Shown: one piece after another, positions 34,801 to 46,600 of the stretch
How the letters are laid out: the number at the start of each line of letters is the position of its first letter
Position numbering within the stretch: the stretch's first letter is position 1
From: Rhabdornis inornatus
Taxonomy: Eukaryota > Chordata > Aves > Passeriformes > Rhabdornithidae
Assembly: GCA_013397075.1 (NCBI GenBank)
Contig: VWZS01010874.1
Location: forward strand, 374,039-438,038
Direction of reading: 5' to 3'
DNA: 64,000 bases
The notes under the pieces: model-generated
What the model was told of the DNA's origin: nothing
Seen by the model: only the letters and a program-made list of their open reading frames with translations
The model's database searches: none
Translations under genes and position numbers: made by a program

Positions 34801-37800
34801 AATTACCTTAAACAAGCAGCAGATAAAGGCAGCCGCCCCTCCAGCCGGGTGCCTCAAGGGGACGAGGAAAGGTTGAGGTGTCAGCACTCACAGCCTGGAA
34901 ACCGGCTGGAAATCTGGCATCCCCCTGCTTGCCAGCCTGCTCCTGTGGGCAGGAGTCCTGCCTGGGATTCTGCAGGACATTGGTCCCCAGAGCCAGTGGA
35001 TGGCTTTGTTCAGGTGAGCGATCCCACTGATGGGCAGGGAGGGTGTCCTTGAGTGAGAGAAATGACAAAGCATCTTCAAAATCAGTTGTGGAGAAGACAG
35101 AGTTTGGTTCAATCCTCTCAAAATAGCTCTCTGTGGAAATTTTCTGTCACCTCATTTTTTGGTGTGTTTGGTTTTTTTTCTTTCTTTCTTGAATAAGGAT
35201 CAAATTGACTTTAATTTTATATTTCAGCACAAAATATTCTTCTTTCTTTTTTCTCTGTCTTCCTAGACAGAGCTCCCCTGCTATGGAGAATTTGCTGACT
35301 GAAGCAAAGCCACCACAGAGGACCTGGGCATGAGACACGGGCTGGGAGGTTTGACAAGGAGCACGTGGGGCTTTGTGGGTTCAGTGCAGAAAAAAACCCA
35401 TGTTCCTTAAAAATGGTGAGGAGACCAGCTGAACCCCACTCCTGGCCTTGCTGCTTCCTGCAGCCCCCACCATGGGCCCTTCTGGACAGTTATGTCCAGC
35501 TTGTGGCCATCTCAGGTGGGATGGGGCAGCACTAGCTGTGCTGGAGGGGATGGGAACTGGATGGGTTGTCCCAGCAACAGGATTTGCTTTGGAGGCTCCC
35601 ACCCCAAACAGCCAGATCTTTGTTGCCCTCTTGAGATGTGTGGCAGATTTATTTCTACTAATGTTTTAAGCACTGAGTGTATCTAGTGTACTTATTGCTC
35701 CTAATTAATGTGAGAATAAAGAATCAAAGAGGGCATTCCTCCAATGAGTTGTTTTTGAAGAGTGACAGATTAATCCCCTTGGATATGGCTGAAGCCAGGG
35801 AAGATCTTTTTGTTCTTCTAACAAACTGCAGCAATTAGACGTCCAGAACTCTGCTCACCATAAATAGATTTTAATACTTATTTATTCTCTTATTGTAGGC
35901 CCAAATCCTTGCATCCTTCAGCCACAGGTCCTTGCAGGTAACTGGAGATGTTGGAGTGTGTTTCCATTTCCCAGGACCTGTGTGCACACACAAGTGTGTA
36001 AGACACTGTTGTCAGGGTTTGCATGGAGCCATTTAAATGCAAATTTTGTCAGACTTTCCCTTAGGCTCTTGTGAGCATTGGACCAAATCCTAAATTTGAT
36101 CCTCTGTGTTTTCCAGACCCATTCGCTCACACAGCTCCCTGCGTTCACTTTCACTGAATGTACATTTTGCAGGGAAACATTTGATGGCTGGGTGTTTTTG
36201 TATGGCTGTCTCTGTAAATGCACAGTGACATTTCAAGGGGATGCTTGTAATCTGCTTTAATAAGGATCAGGTGGCTTTTACCAGAACTCGCTCAGACTTC
36301 ATGGGTGCAACTCGAAATCTCCACGGGCTCACGGAGTCAGGGAGCTGGGACAGCCCTTGGGTTTGATGAGCCAGAGAGGAGACTGGCAGCCCCTTCTGCT
36401 GATGGGAGCTGGAGATAAGGGGAGATTTCCAGCGAGGGTGGGAGCACCTTTGTGCTGGAGGGCTCAGAGCAGGGGCTGGTTCAATGCTATCAGCCTGGAA
36501 CAGACCCCGCGGGGCTCCCGCACCTGCCGGCCCCGCTCCTTTGTGCCCGTGCCACGTCCTGCCCGACACCCCAACCCCGGGGTGACAGAACCCACTGTGC
36601 CACAGGGTCCTCCCTCCCACACAGGGTAATCCTCAATCCCTCTGTTTATTCAGGCAGCTGCAGAGGGGCAGCAGCTGCTGGTAGTGGCCACGGAGGCGCA
36701 GCTGGAGGTGGCCATGCCTCACGCCGAGTGACGGTGGAAAGTGGGTTTTGGGTTTCCCCTCGTGCCTTGTTTCTGCTGTGGGCTTTTGGTGTTCCAAAGT
36801 CTTTGCTGTGGTGCTGTAGATGAACCCTGTTCTTCCCTTAAATTGGCTGAATGTTATATCCTTACAAATTTACTACCCAAGGGGAAGTACAGCCTTTCCA
36901 CGCTGAAGAGGACGAAGACAATGTTTATGTTTCACTGCAGCCATTCATGGCGAAATCGCATTAAGTAAAATCTTTCTGCAGTGCTCAACTTCAGGAAAAG
37001 TGGTATTTTCACAGGCCTTTTCCTCTTGGATATCTGACCTTTTTCAAATGGGAGCAGGCTGCAAATAGCTGTGAAAAATCATTGAGAAGGGGAATTTCTA
37101 CAAAGCATAGTTTATGACACGGGATGCCACATGAATGCAGACATGGATATATAAGTTTGTTGATTTTTATCTTGTATAATACAATTTAATAGTCGGGTTT
37201 TTTGGTACCTTCAGTTAATGAGGAGTTCTAAAACTGAATTCTGTAGTGAAACTCTAGAGCTAGAAGAATCATGATAGCTCAGGTTGAGGCTATATTCTAC
37301 CCAGTGCTGTTTGAAATTTTTTGGGCCAAATCTGAACTATTCAGCCCAGGAAACCAAGGTAAATGTTGAGGCCAGGTTGATATGGTTGTGGTTTTTTGAT
37401 GTTGTATAGTGCACAAAAAGGAACTTGTGGGGTCAGAAGGGAGGGAAAATGGTTTTTGAGCCCAAAGAACCAGTTAGGCACAGGTGGAAGGTCTACTGGT
37501 GTTGCTGGAGGAGGAGTGTCAGAGGCAGTGGGGACAGCCAGATGGTGAAAGACACACTGCAGAGACACTCATGAATCCTCGCTGTTGTTCCTTACTTAAA
37601 GGAAATAATTTGCAAGACTTTGAGACTGCAAGACAAATTTTTAAGTAAAACACCAAAATATCCCAACATGCCATATAGTCTTGGAAGCAGAGAATGCTAC
37701 AGTCCCTGGACCCAAGGCTGAACAGAACCAACTCTCACCTACCCACTGATTTCTCACTCTCACTATCCCGAGCCCACATCGATTTTCACCCAGATATTAT

Positions 37801-38550
37801 ATAGACAGGGTTGCACAAATCAAGATATTTCTTTGCTTCTTTCTACTTCTTCCCACCTGTGGCTGCTGTGGTTCACAGTGGCCCTGCCTTTCCCTCAGCA
37901 CAAATCCTCTCTGCTGAAGAACAGGGCTCAACTGCAGCGCAGGCACTTATCACTTTATTTTCTCCTATGAGCACGGAGTGGGAATGTCTCATCTGGTGTG
38001 TTGAACTCAGATCTAAGTGCTAAAATGTTTACTGCTTCCAGTCTGCCCAGCAGGATGCTCTGAGAGAAAGAGAGGGTTGTGAGCCTGCTGCTGATGGAAC
38101 CATCCACCTCTCAGGGCTTACAGGGAAACCACGCGGGATCTCAAACATTGGGCTTTTAATTATTTTAGAAGACTTGTTCCACAAGTACTTCAGATGCTTT
38201 TCTATTAACGTTTGACAACATCTCAGCAATTGAAATATAGTTAGTGAGATTGCAGGGTTTAGATTGCTGTCTGAGAACTTCTGGCTGAATTCTGCTTTCC
38301 CTAATTAATGCATTCCAGCACCTTCTTAATGACATTCATTTCAACAAATAATTTCTCTTCTTCTCTAATGATATGCACCATACTTGGCACTAGAGTACAG
38401 ATAAATACATATATGTTTTTCCTATTCTAGAGGAAAAATCCGTATGCTCTGGATAATGAAGGTTAAGTGACAATTTTTCTTTACAACCACTCATGTCTTA
38501 CAGTCTGTGAACTGAAAACTGGATTAACCTTTAATTACCCCCCATGATCT
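28830..38550. other. Intergenic, no gene recognised
   Basis: The stretch alternates AT-rich and modestly GC-rich sequence without a supported gene. A poly(A) run lies at about 29759-29775. An exon-like stretch at 34739-34802 and a small CpG-bearing patch at 36500-36740 are discussed in the findings. Confidence 0.55.
36500..36740. other. Small GC/CpG-rich patch
   Basis: A segment of about 240 bp holds a cluster of CpGs (for example CCCCGCGGGGCTCCCG near 36506) in otherwise CpG-poor intergenic DNA. It is short for a CpG island. No TATA box, splice signal or open frame of note accompanies it. Confidence 0.4.
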
Positions 38551-38559
38551 CTCAACCCT

Positions 38560-38950
38560 GAAACAACATTAACACTCCTCCTAGTGTTATTTGCATACAG
38601 CATTTAATGAGAGAAACATCTGTTTGCATATTTTATATCATTAATATTATGCAGATGAAGTGAGTTTTCATGTTGCAGTGGGCAATTGTGCAGAAATCTC
38701 CTTTTCTCTCATTTTTGGTTTATTTCCCTCCTCCAAACAATTTGCTCTGGCATGTATTAATTGGGAAAAGAGCTGCCTGGTGCCACTAGCCTTGCATATA
38801 TAATGCATAGGTGCTATGTGATCTGAATGGCATCATGGCAATATCCTGATGAATTTACAAAATACTCAATATCCGGCTTGATGCTATTGGCAAACCTGTT
38901 GATATAATCTGAGGCAAATGTACTCTTTTAATGAAATGTGCTACTATGTC
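38560..38950. promoter_or_regulatory. Candidate enhancer with octamer-type sites
   Basis: The block contains a perfect octamer ATTTGCAT (38589-38596), TTTGCAT (38633-38639), CATTAATATTATGCAG near 38639 and a TGCATATATAATGCA palindrome-like word near 38793. It is non-repetitive and AT-rich. POU-homeodomain binding is inferred; conservation could not be tested. Confidence 0.3.
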
Positions 38951-40587
38951 TGGAAATTAAATGGATACAAGTAAGATTGCTAACAGGGTTGGGTTTTTGT
39001 GTTGTTTTTTTTTCCCCCTACTGACTGCATTTATAAAAATTTGTTCTGTCTGATAAGATGAAACTTATTCCTTAGGTACCTGATCCGACAGCCATCTAGG
39101 TTAGATTGCTATCTGTGTCTCTTCTCTTCTGAAATGTTTCATATGGCCCTGCAATGAAATCTTTACTCTGTACAAAGCCAAGGCCATCGAAAACTGGTGG
39201 GCACTGCTTGCAGTGAGTGCATAAACCTGAGGTCTGGGAGAAACTCCTTGTTTTTCTTGAGAAGAAAGAAGAATTTTCCATTTAGTTTATCTGGAATCTT
39301 GTTTTCTTAAAGATATTTTTAAGAAGAGTTTAAGCCATTGCTGATATTAAAAGAAAAGCCATGGCTGGGGTTGGGGGGAAGTGGGGATTGAACTGTGGAC
39401 AATACTTATAGGGGGAAACAGGGTATTGATTCCTAGTTTGCTGCTTAAAGTTCCCTAAGTCCCAGATGTCACAATTTGCTGAATGTTTAGCCAGCCCAAG
39501 ATGTGTGTCAATGTCCTGGATGCATTCCCAGTAAACAAAGTAGATTATCTTTAAAATTAGACTTTTAGAAGCAAAACTGAGGATTTGGTTAGACATTGTT
39601 CCTGTGCTGGTTTTGTCATTTTCTGAGAGAGTTTCCACTAATTCAAAATCAGAAATTATTTCCTGCAGAGAGATCTGCAGGAAAATGTTTTTCATAGGTC
39701 CTAAATTGGTCTAACTCATCACAAAATGCTTAAATTGCTCTTTTGTGCTGCTGAGCCAACGCCAGTGACAACTGAAAATTCACAAAACTTCTTTTGCTAG
39801 AGTTTTATCTGGATAAAGGTGGGTCTGGAGCAGCATGGAATTCACTTCATTGCCTCAAAGGGCACCTGAATTATATTTATCTCCCAAAGTGTTCCTTTGG
39901 TGAAGAGAATTGATTTGGTTTCTGTAGGACACTGGGTTCCAAATTGCTTGGACTGGAGTGCAGAAGCAAAACAGTTTTCGTATTTGGAAGTAACTTCTAC
40001 ATGGAGACAACTCATGATTCTAATTGTCAAGACCTGGCAAATTTTCAGTGAGGAATAAAATAGGAATTTGAATTACCTACAGGCTTATCTGCATAGCAAA
40101 AAGTCAGTGTGTTATGAAAAAAATTGGATTACTCTGTAAAATGGGTGTTTATATCAGGATGACTCCTTTCCAAAACATTTGTGGTGATCCATGCCTCAGT
40201 AGCCTGGGATTAGCTGTGCCCACCTATTCCCAAAATAAAAGAGAGACCATAGGTAATACATACTCTGTGACTAAATGAAGATTAAATATGACTGAAAAGT
40301 ATAGGTTTTTTCCCCTGTTTGTGCTGCAAAATAATAATATGCCTGCCTTCTAATTCATGACATAAATTTTATAGGAGAAATTTGTGGGATGTTGCCTTTT
40401 CTGATGGGAATAATTTTCATGACCAGTTACATGCTTTGTGAGAACATGTGTTTCATTTAAAGCAGATTTTCATAGTTTAAGAGCTGATTTAAATAAGTAA
40501 AGCTTGTTTATCTAAAGGTCTGACTTGCAGGTAGGATTACTGTGGTTTTGTACACAAGTCATTGCTTTGGCATCTACCAGGCCTTTT

Positions 40588-40671
40588 ATGCAAAAAGGAA
40601 AAAATCCTTAATGTATGCAAACTGTTGTGCATGCAAATTATAGCCTTGTGTGTGGAATTTAGGCATGCAAA
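40588..40671 (+). promoter_or_regulatory. Cluster of four ATGCAAA (POU/octamer-type) sites
   Basis: ATGCAAA occurs four times in the same orientation within 84 bp, at 40588, 40615, 40631 (full octamer ATGCAAAT) and 40665. The spacings are 27, 16 and 34 bp, so it is not a tandem repeat. Such a density is far above chance, even in AT-rich DNA. POU-factor binding is inferred from the known octamer consensus. Confidence 0.4.
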
Positions 40672-40689
40672 GGAGCACAATACTTCCCA

Positions 40690-43600
40690 CATGGAACTAC
40701 TCCTGCTTTGCAAATCATCTCACTCCTGAGCACCTACAGTGCATGGACCAGCTTAGGGAGCCAAGTCACTGCTCTGGAATTTAGATTTATTTGGGTAAAC
40801 AGATTGTGCTAGTGGCAATCAAGATTTAGGCTGGCATAAAACTCTATTTCATAATTCCTTTCTTTTCAGGAACTGCAATGCCCATGGAAGGAGTACTTTC
40901 CATGGCTAGACAGAGACTTGGAGAAGTAAATGAAATCTGGGACAAGGTTGTATGAAATCTTGACAGAATTTGGGAACAACAGAACTGCAATTCCAAAGCT
41001 GTGCTTTGTATTTCAGCTACACCAGCAAATTATAAGTTGCCAAATTTTTTTTATAAAAAAGATTTTAGCCTATCATGACAAGCTTTGTTTATGTGATATT
41101 ATTTAGATTTTTCAGATGTAAAGCAGATGGTCTTAATACACAACAGTGCACATTTAATGGGTGAGGACTATCTTTGGGACCCTGGAGAGGAATTAGGAAG
41201 GCAAAGGGAGATTTTTTTTATTTGCAACAAACTCTTTGTGCATCCCAAGGTGCTGACACTTCCAAGGCAGGGATTCTTCCAACCACTGACTGCAATCCAG
41301 TGGCTTCTCAAGCAAAGTAAAAGTTGTTGATTGAGCTAGTTAAGAAATAATCCCCTTGATTGTTCAAGAGCTTTTGTCAACACAAGGTCAAATAAATTTT
41401 TGTTGGTGTGGCTCTATTTTCACACATTGCGACCAAGAAAAACAAAACTTGCAAGCGGTGGCTCAGCTCTGACAAAATAATTCCTGCTAAAATCAGCAGC
41501 TTCTGTGCCAGGATTTAACTGAACACCAGTTCAGTTAAACCAACTTTTAGTAGGTTTTTGTTGGCATTTGAGACATGGGTGCACTCTCATGCCAATTCAT
41601 GAATGCATTTTCCTCAAAGCAGTGATGTCATAGCAATATCTGTATTTTAACATGGATGACATTATTTTGGAATTGGTGAAATATTTCTCCAGTTAAATAG
41701 TTTTCTCATTTTTCTGGGCAGCTGTTTGCCTGAAAACCTTGTCTCCACGAAGTAGCTGTTTGCGTGTGTGTAGGGAAAATCACTAAACAAGAAAAACAAG
41801 GATAATATCTATGTCAGAACTGAGTTTAAATGCAGTGCAATTTGTGTTAATAGTGGCTTTTATAGGCCCTATTATATAGTAAATTAAATTATATCTTTAT
41901 TCTTGTATCTAAGACAAACAGTTAGTATGTAATATATCAGTAATAGAAAAACTTTTGGCATTTAAGAAAGAATTGGGCTTTAATGTAAGGACGTTTTTAT
42001 ACCTCAGTAATAAATTAACATTTCAAAAGTACTTTAGCCTGCTGAGATGGATCATTCTATGAGTATGGGTAACACCATGGACTCCAATAATTAGTGTAAA
42101 TTGCCTTTGAATAATATAGAGCTGGGAACAACTTTCAGTGCTTAATGCCCCTTGCAGTACATGATGAAGAGTCCTTAATGGAGCTTGGAAAAACAAGTAA
42201 TACCTATAAATCAAAGAAGAAAAGCCGTTTTTGATGCATTTGTCTGAGAGTGTGAGTTTTAAACCAAATTGTTAACACTCCTCCCTGCTGAGGGTCATGG
42301 ATTAGCTAGGGTGGGAGTTTCTTATAGGATCTTTCACACTAACCAGCAGAGGTAGGGGGTTTTAAATACAAGTGTTTTCTTAACCCTAATCCCTGCCTCC
42401 CTGACCAGTAGAGCTCTGAATTTCTCTCTAATTAGGTGGAGAATTAGTAGGTGGATAAATGTGTTAGTGGATGAGGATGAAGTGATTAACTTGCCCCAGA
42501 CTATGATAGTGAGTTCAAGGCGCTACTGAATTCATTTTGTTTCTAATAACTTTCTCCCTATATTCTAGTGGCACCACGGCAGAGGACTTGCATTTTTATC
42601 TATAATCTTACAGCAGTATATTCTCTTGCCTCATTCCCATGGCTTTAGCTGCTATATTTAAACAGCAGTGCAGTATATTTCCCAATGTGCCAGCTCACAT
42701 TTATGTGCACTATTTAATTATCTCAACAGTTTTGTAAACTAATTTAGATATATTTATGTTACAGTAAGACTGTGTGTGTGAGGAAATACGGATTTTATTG
42801 CAAGATAATGAGAGTGGAATACTTCCTCCAAGTATTTGCTAACCGTACTTTACAAACAAATACCTGCTGCCTTGCTGTTGCTGCCTGTTTGCTGCTCTTT
42901 GTTCAGTGTGTGGGGCTGTGCTGTCGCAGAGGAAACACAATTCCACAGCCCTGTGGCCAGATGTGCAGTGACATTTTCTGTCTCTGCAGATGTGTCCCTG
43001 TTGGCTAAGCAGGGAAGGATTAGTGCTGGTGGAGGGCAGGATCTGCTCCCTGGCATCTCTCCCTCAGCAGCCTCTGGCAGGGGACAGGCTCTGGCTTCTC
43101 CTTGGAAAGTTGGTGTGAACTTCTGCCCTTTCACAGCAATGCTGCACCATCCACTTCCACCTTACTTCTTATTCTTACTTATGGCCACAACGGGGTCTCA
43201 GCTAGCCCAGCATGCTCCTGTCCTCTGGTCTGCTCAGACCTGTGAATCCACTTGGCCCCAAAGAATGAAGTGTGCTACTTGCAGAACAAGAAAACCCAGC
43301 AGGAGAGGGAGAAGATTCCCAAGCTGGCTCAATGTTGTGACTCAGACATGCTGGGATCTGAGAAAAGCTTTCCTGGAATAAGAGCCAATGAGTTTTTCAG
43401 GTGTATTCAGAACCAAGGAGGGTGCTAGAAGATGCCACAAATAGGAATAGATAATAAATGTGCATTTTCTGAGGAAACAGTCTGACATCTACGACTCACA
43501 GCACTGGATGTTGACCTTAACCAGTAACTAAAATGAATTAGTATCTTTCACAAAAGGTCTGGTGCTTCTCAGCATACACATTGAAGGGAAGTAAAAGTGC

Positions 43601-46600
43601 CTTGTGGAAATGCCAACCATTGTTGGTTGACTAATCAAAAATAAAGGCTGTAGGACATACCAAATAATCCTTCAGGTCTGCCCAGGGGAAGTAAAACCTG
43701 GCTGAAGTAACATGTTCAGACACACCACACTTCAAAATAAGGTGGGGAGGGAGAAGGGGAGCATGGATGGTCAGAAATCTAGAAAACAAAAATTGGGTAA
43801 AGAAGTAATATTGAAGAAAAGGGAAAGGCTCTGTGTTAGAAGGCAAATGTAAGTGTGTGTGTGAAATGCAGAGGTGTGTGTAAAGAGATGGGTAGAAAGT
43901 TATCCTCCACAACCACAGTACACATGACAAGGATGTTGCAGCTGAAACATGGAAGGTTTATTTTAGAGAGTAGCCAAAACACACTAATAAATAATAAAAG
44001 GATTATGAAGTCCTGCCTAGCTAGGATTGAAAGACAATAAATAAGATAAATCCAAACTCACAGTGGCTTAGAATTAGTGGTGTTGGATGATGGTTATTCT
44101 CTCTGCACACATGGAGGGAGCTCCACCACTGCAAACCTCACCCTGTGAGAGGGCAGGTTGGGGTTTGGGCAGGGTGAGAGGCTCTGTGGATCAGCCAGGG
44201 TAGCTCAGCTTGCATGATTGAGTCATTAGCCAGGGTATTGTGTGTGTATCCAGGAACTGAGGGAGGCAGGAAATTTAAAGGGAAGTATATTTTCTATGCA
44301 GTGCAATCAAAGTCGATTTCACCCTTATCTCAGTTGTTTGCTCCAGTGAGCATCGAGTGCCTGGGAAGAGCAGGGCTGCTGAGGAATCTGAGGTCCAGAG
44401 GGTGCCCGGGGGTGGTGCCAAGGTTAGAAGGAATCAGCAGTGACTGCCAGGCACAATCTGTCCCTGGGGCTTGCTCCTTGCTAAGTCAAAGGATCTGGGT
44501 ACTGCAGACACCTCAAGGTTCACCTTTAGAGTGAGAGCCCAGTTACCTCAATCCCAGGTTTCTGCAAAATCCCTGGACTGCACAAGATCCACAAAATGTC
44601 AAAAGCAGCACAAGCTCCTGAGAGCCTTAGCGACAAATCTCGAATGGGCTGCTCTTCTTTCATGTTTCTGTTTCTTCCTCTCCTTTTTGCTGGTAGAAGC
44701 CTCTCCCTAAGTGTCTCACTGATAAAACTCCAAGGTCCACATTTGGGAAGTAAAATGTTGCGGGGTTTTGATGTGTTTATGGCAGTGCTTTGCAAATGGT
44801 GCTGTGGGAGTTTTGAGTAGCAGACAATGCACAGCTCCTGGGACAGGTAAAATACTTCTTCAGGCAATGACTGGAAGGCTCAACGTGCTTAGTAGGTGAA
44901 ACCTGTGCATCAGTTTAGGTCCAGGGTTAGCCCTCAAGAGGGTACTTCCCCTGCCCCAGCCTCCCCAGGTGGAAGGATTGTTTTTCTAATGTTCAACTGC
45001 ATCCATACAGTACATAAAAAGTCACCCTTCATTAGCCAGGATTATGTTGTCTCTTGATCTTATCAGGTTTTGCTCTGCGAACTGCAAAAGAATGTAGCCT
45101 GATGCGCGCAGCAAGCCAGGAATCTCCACTGGAAGCAGGAATTTCAGTGGCTAAAATCTCTCTGAAGTGACTCTCTGCAGAGCTTATCTTCATTTTTCAA
45201 CAGGGGTACAGCTTCATTAAAGCGTTGGGAGCCAGAATTGTGCTGGAAAGACACAATTTTCTTCATTAAAAAATGAATTGGAAGTCAGAGAGCGATCCTG
45301 TTTTCTAACTGGTCACCCTACCCCTTGAAATAGTTTTATATATTTAAATGGACAAGGATGTAAATTGTATTTCCAAACTATTAAAACCAATGGCACACAT
45401 TATAATATGCTGTGAAAAGAAGATAGCTCCGGCCAGTAACTCTTAAGCCTAAATGAGTTTCTCCTAAGAGGAGAACAGCTGCTTAAAGTACATATATTTA
45501 AAATTAAATTTCTTTATTACAAGTTACTTAGTGTATTTTGGACTTATATATTCTCTTCTTTTTTTTTTTTTCTTTTTTTTTTAATTGCACAAAGCTGTGG
45601 AAAATAATCGGAAACTCAGTTAGCATTACAAATTGAAAATCAGAAATTACAGAGATGTTTTTTCAGGTTCTCAAGCTACATAGGTGTATTAACCCTCATT
45701 AGTAATTTTGTGGCAGTGAGAGATTTGAAAACAGAATTCCATTATGGTATTTATGGTCAAAATCTGATATGATTAAATAATAGGTTTCCCAATAGAAATG
45801 TCTATGTGCTATGTAGTAAACTTGATAATTGTAAGAATATATTTAATGCAGTAGAACTGAATACCGAACCAGGAGATTAACATTTCTGTTATATAATTAC
45901 AAGTTCAAGGAGTTCAGCTTCTTATCATACTACAGTAAGTATAGAAAGTAGAAGTGATCCTCTTTAATTTGTAATTATTTAACTGAAATAGAATGTCTCC
46001 CAGTCTTATTCTTACTCTTCTACACTGAAGACATTGGTATGCAGAAACCATGCACCAAGGAATAGTACACTATCAGAGTAGGACATGTTTGAGTATTCTT
46101 TAAAACCAACTAAGAGAAGTTAATCTCATTGAACTTCTTTTTATTCAACAAAAGAGTTAGATGTTTCCAAGTCTAATGTGACTATAATGTTCATTAAATG
46201 GACTTCTTCACACCTTTAAATGGATTAACTGTACATCTTCACAGTCTAATTATTATACATGTCGCTCACAAATCACAGATCTAATTCAAAGCACTATAAA
46301 AGCTCTGTTTATGAGTATTAGGAAAGCAGATACAGTGAGAATTGAGTGTGATTTTTATCTGGGTCATATAAAAGAATAAGTGTCGTCCACATTAAAGTGT
46401 GTACCTTCACTTGTTGAGTTTTCCTTCAACCCTGGACTGGTGAGAGCCTTCTTTGAAAAGTTAAGCCACTTTGTCATCTCCACTCCCTCATTTGTCCAGA
46501 ATCCAAGATGATCCCTGACTGAGATCCCTGCAGCTGTGTTGTTCATAATTTTCAGACAATAGCTGTCAGTCGGATAAAGGATGATGCACAATTTTACTAG

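Noticed and set aside
40190..40220. Alu-like wording (CCTCAGTAGCCTGGGATTAG)
   Set aside because: Alu is primate-specific; only a short chance match with no flanking Alu sequence.
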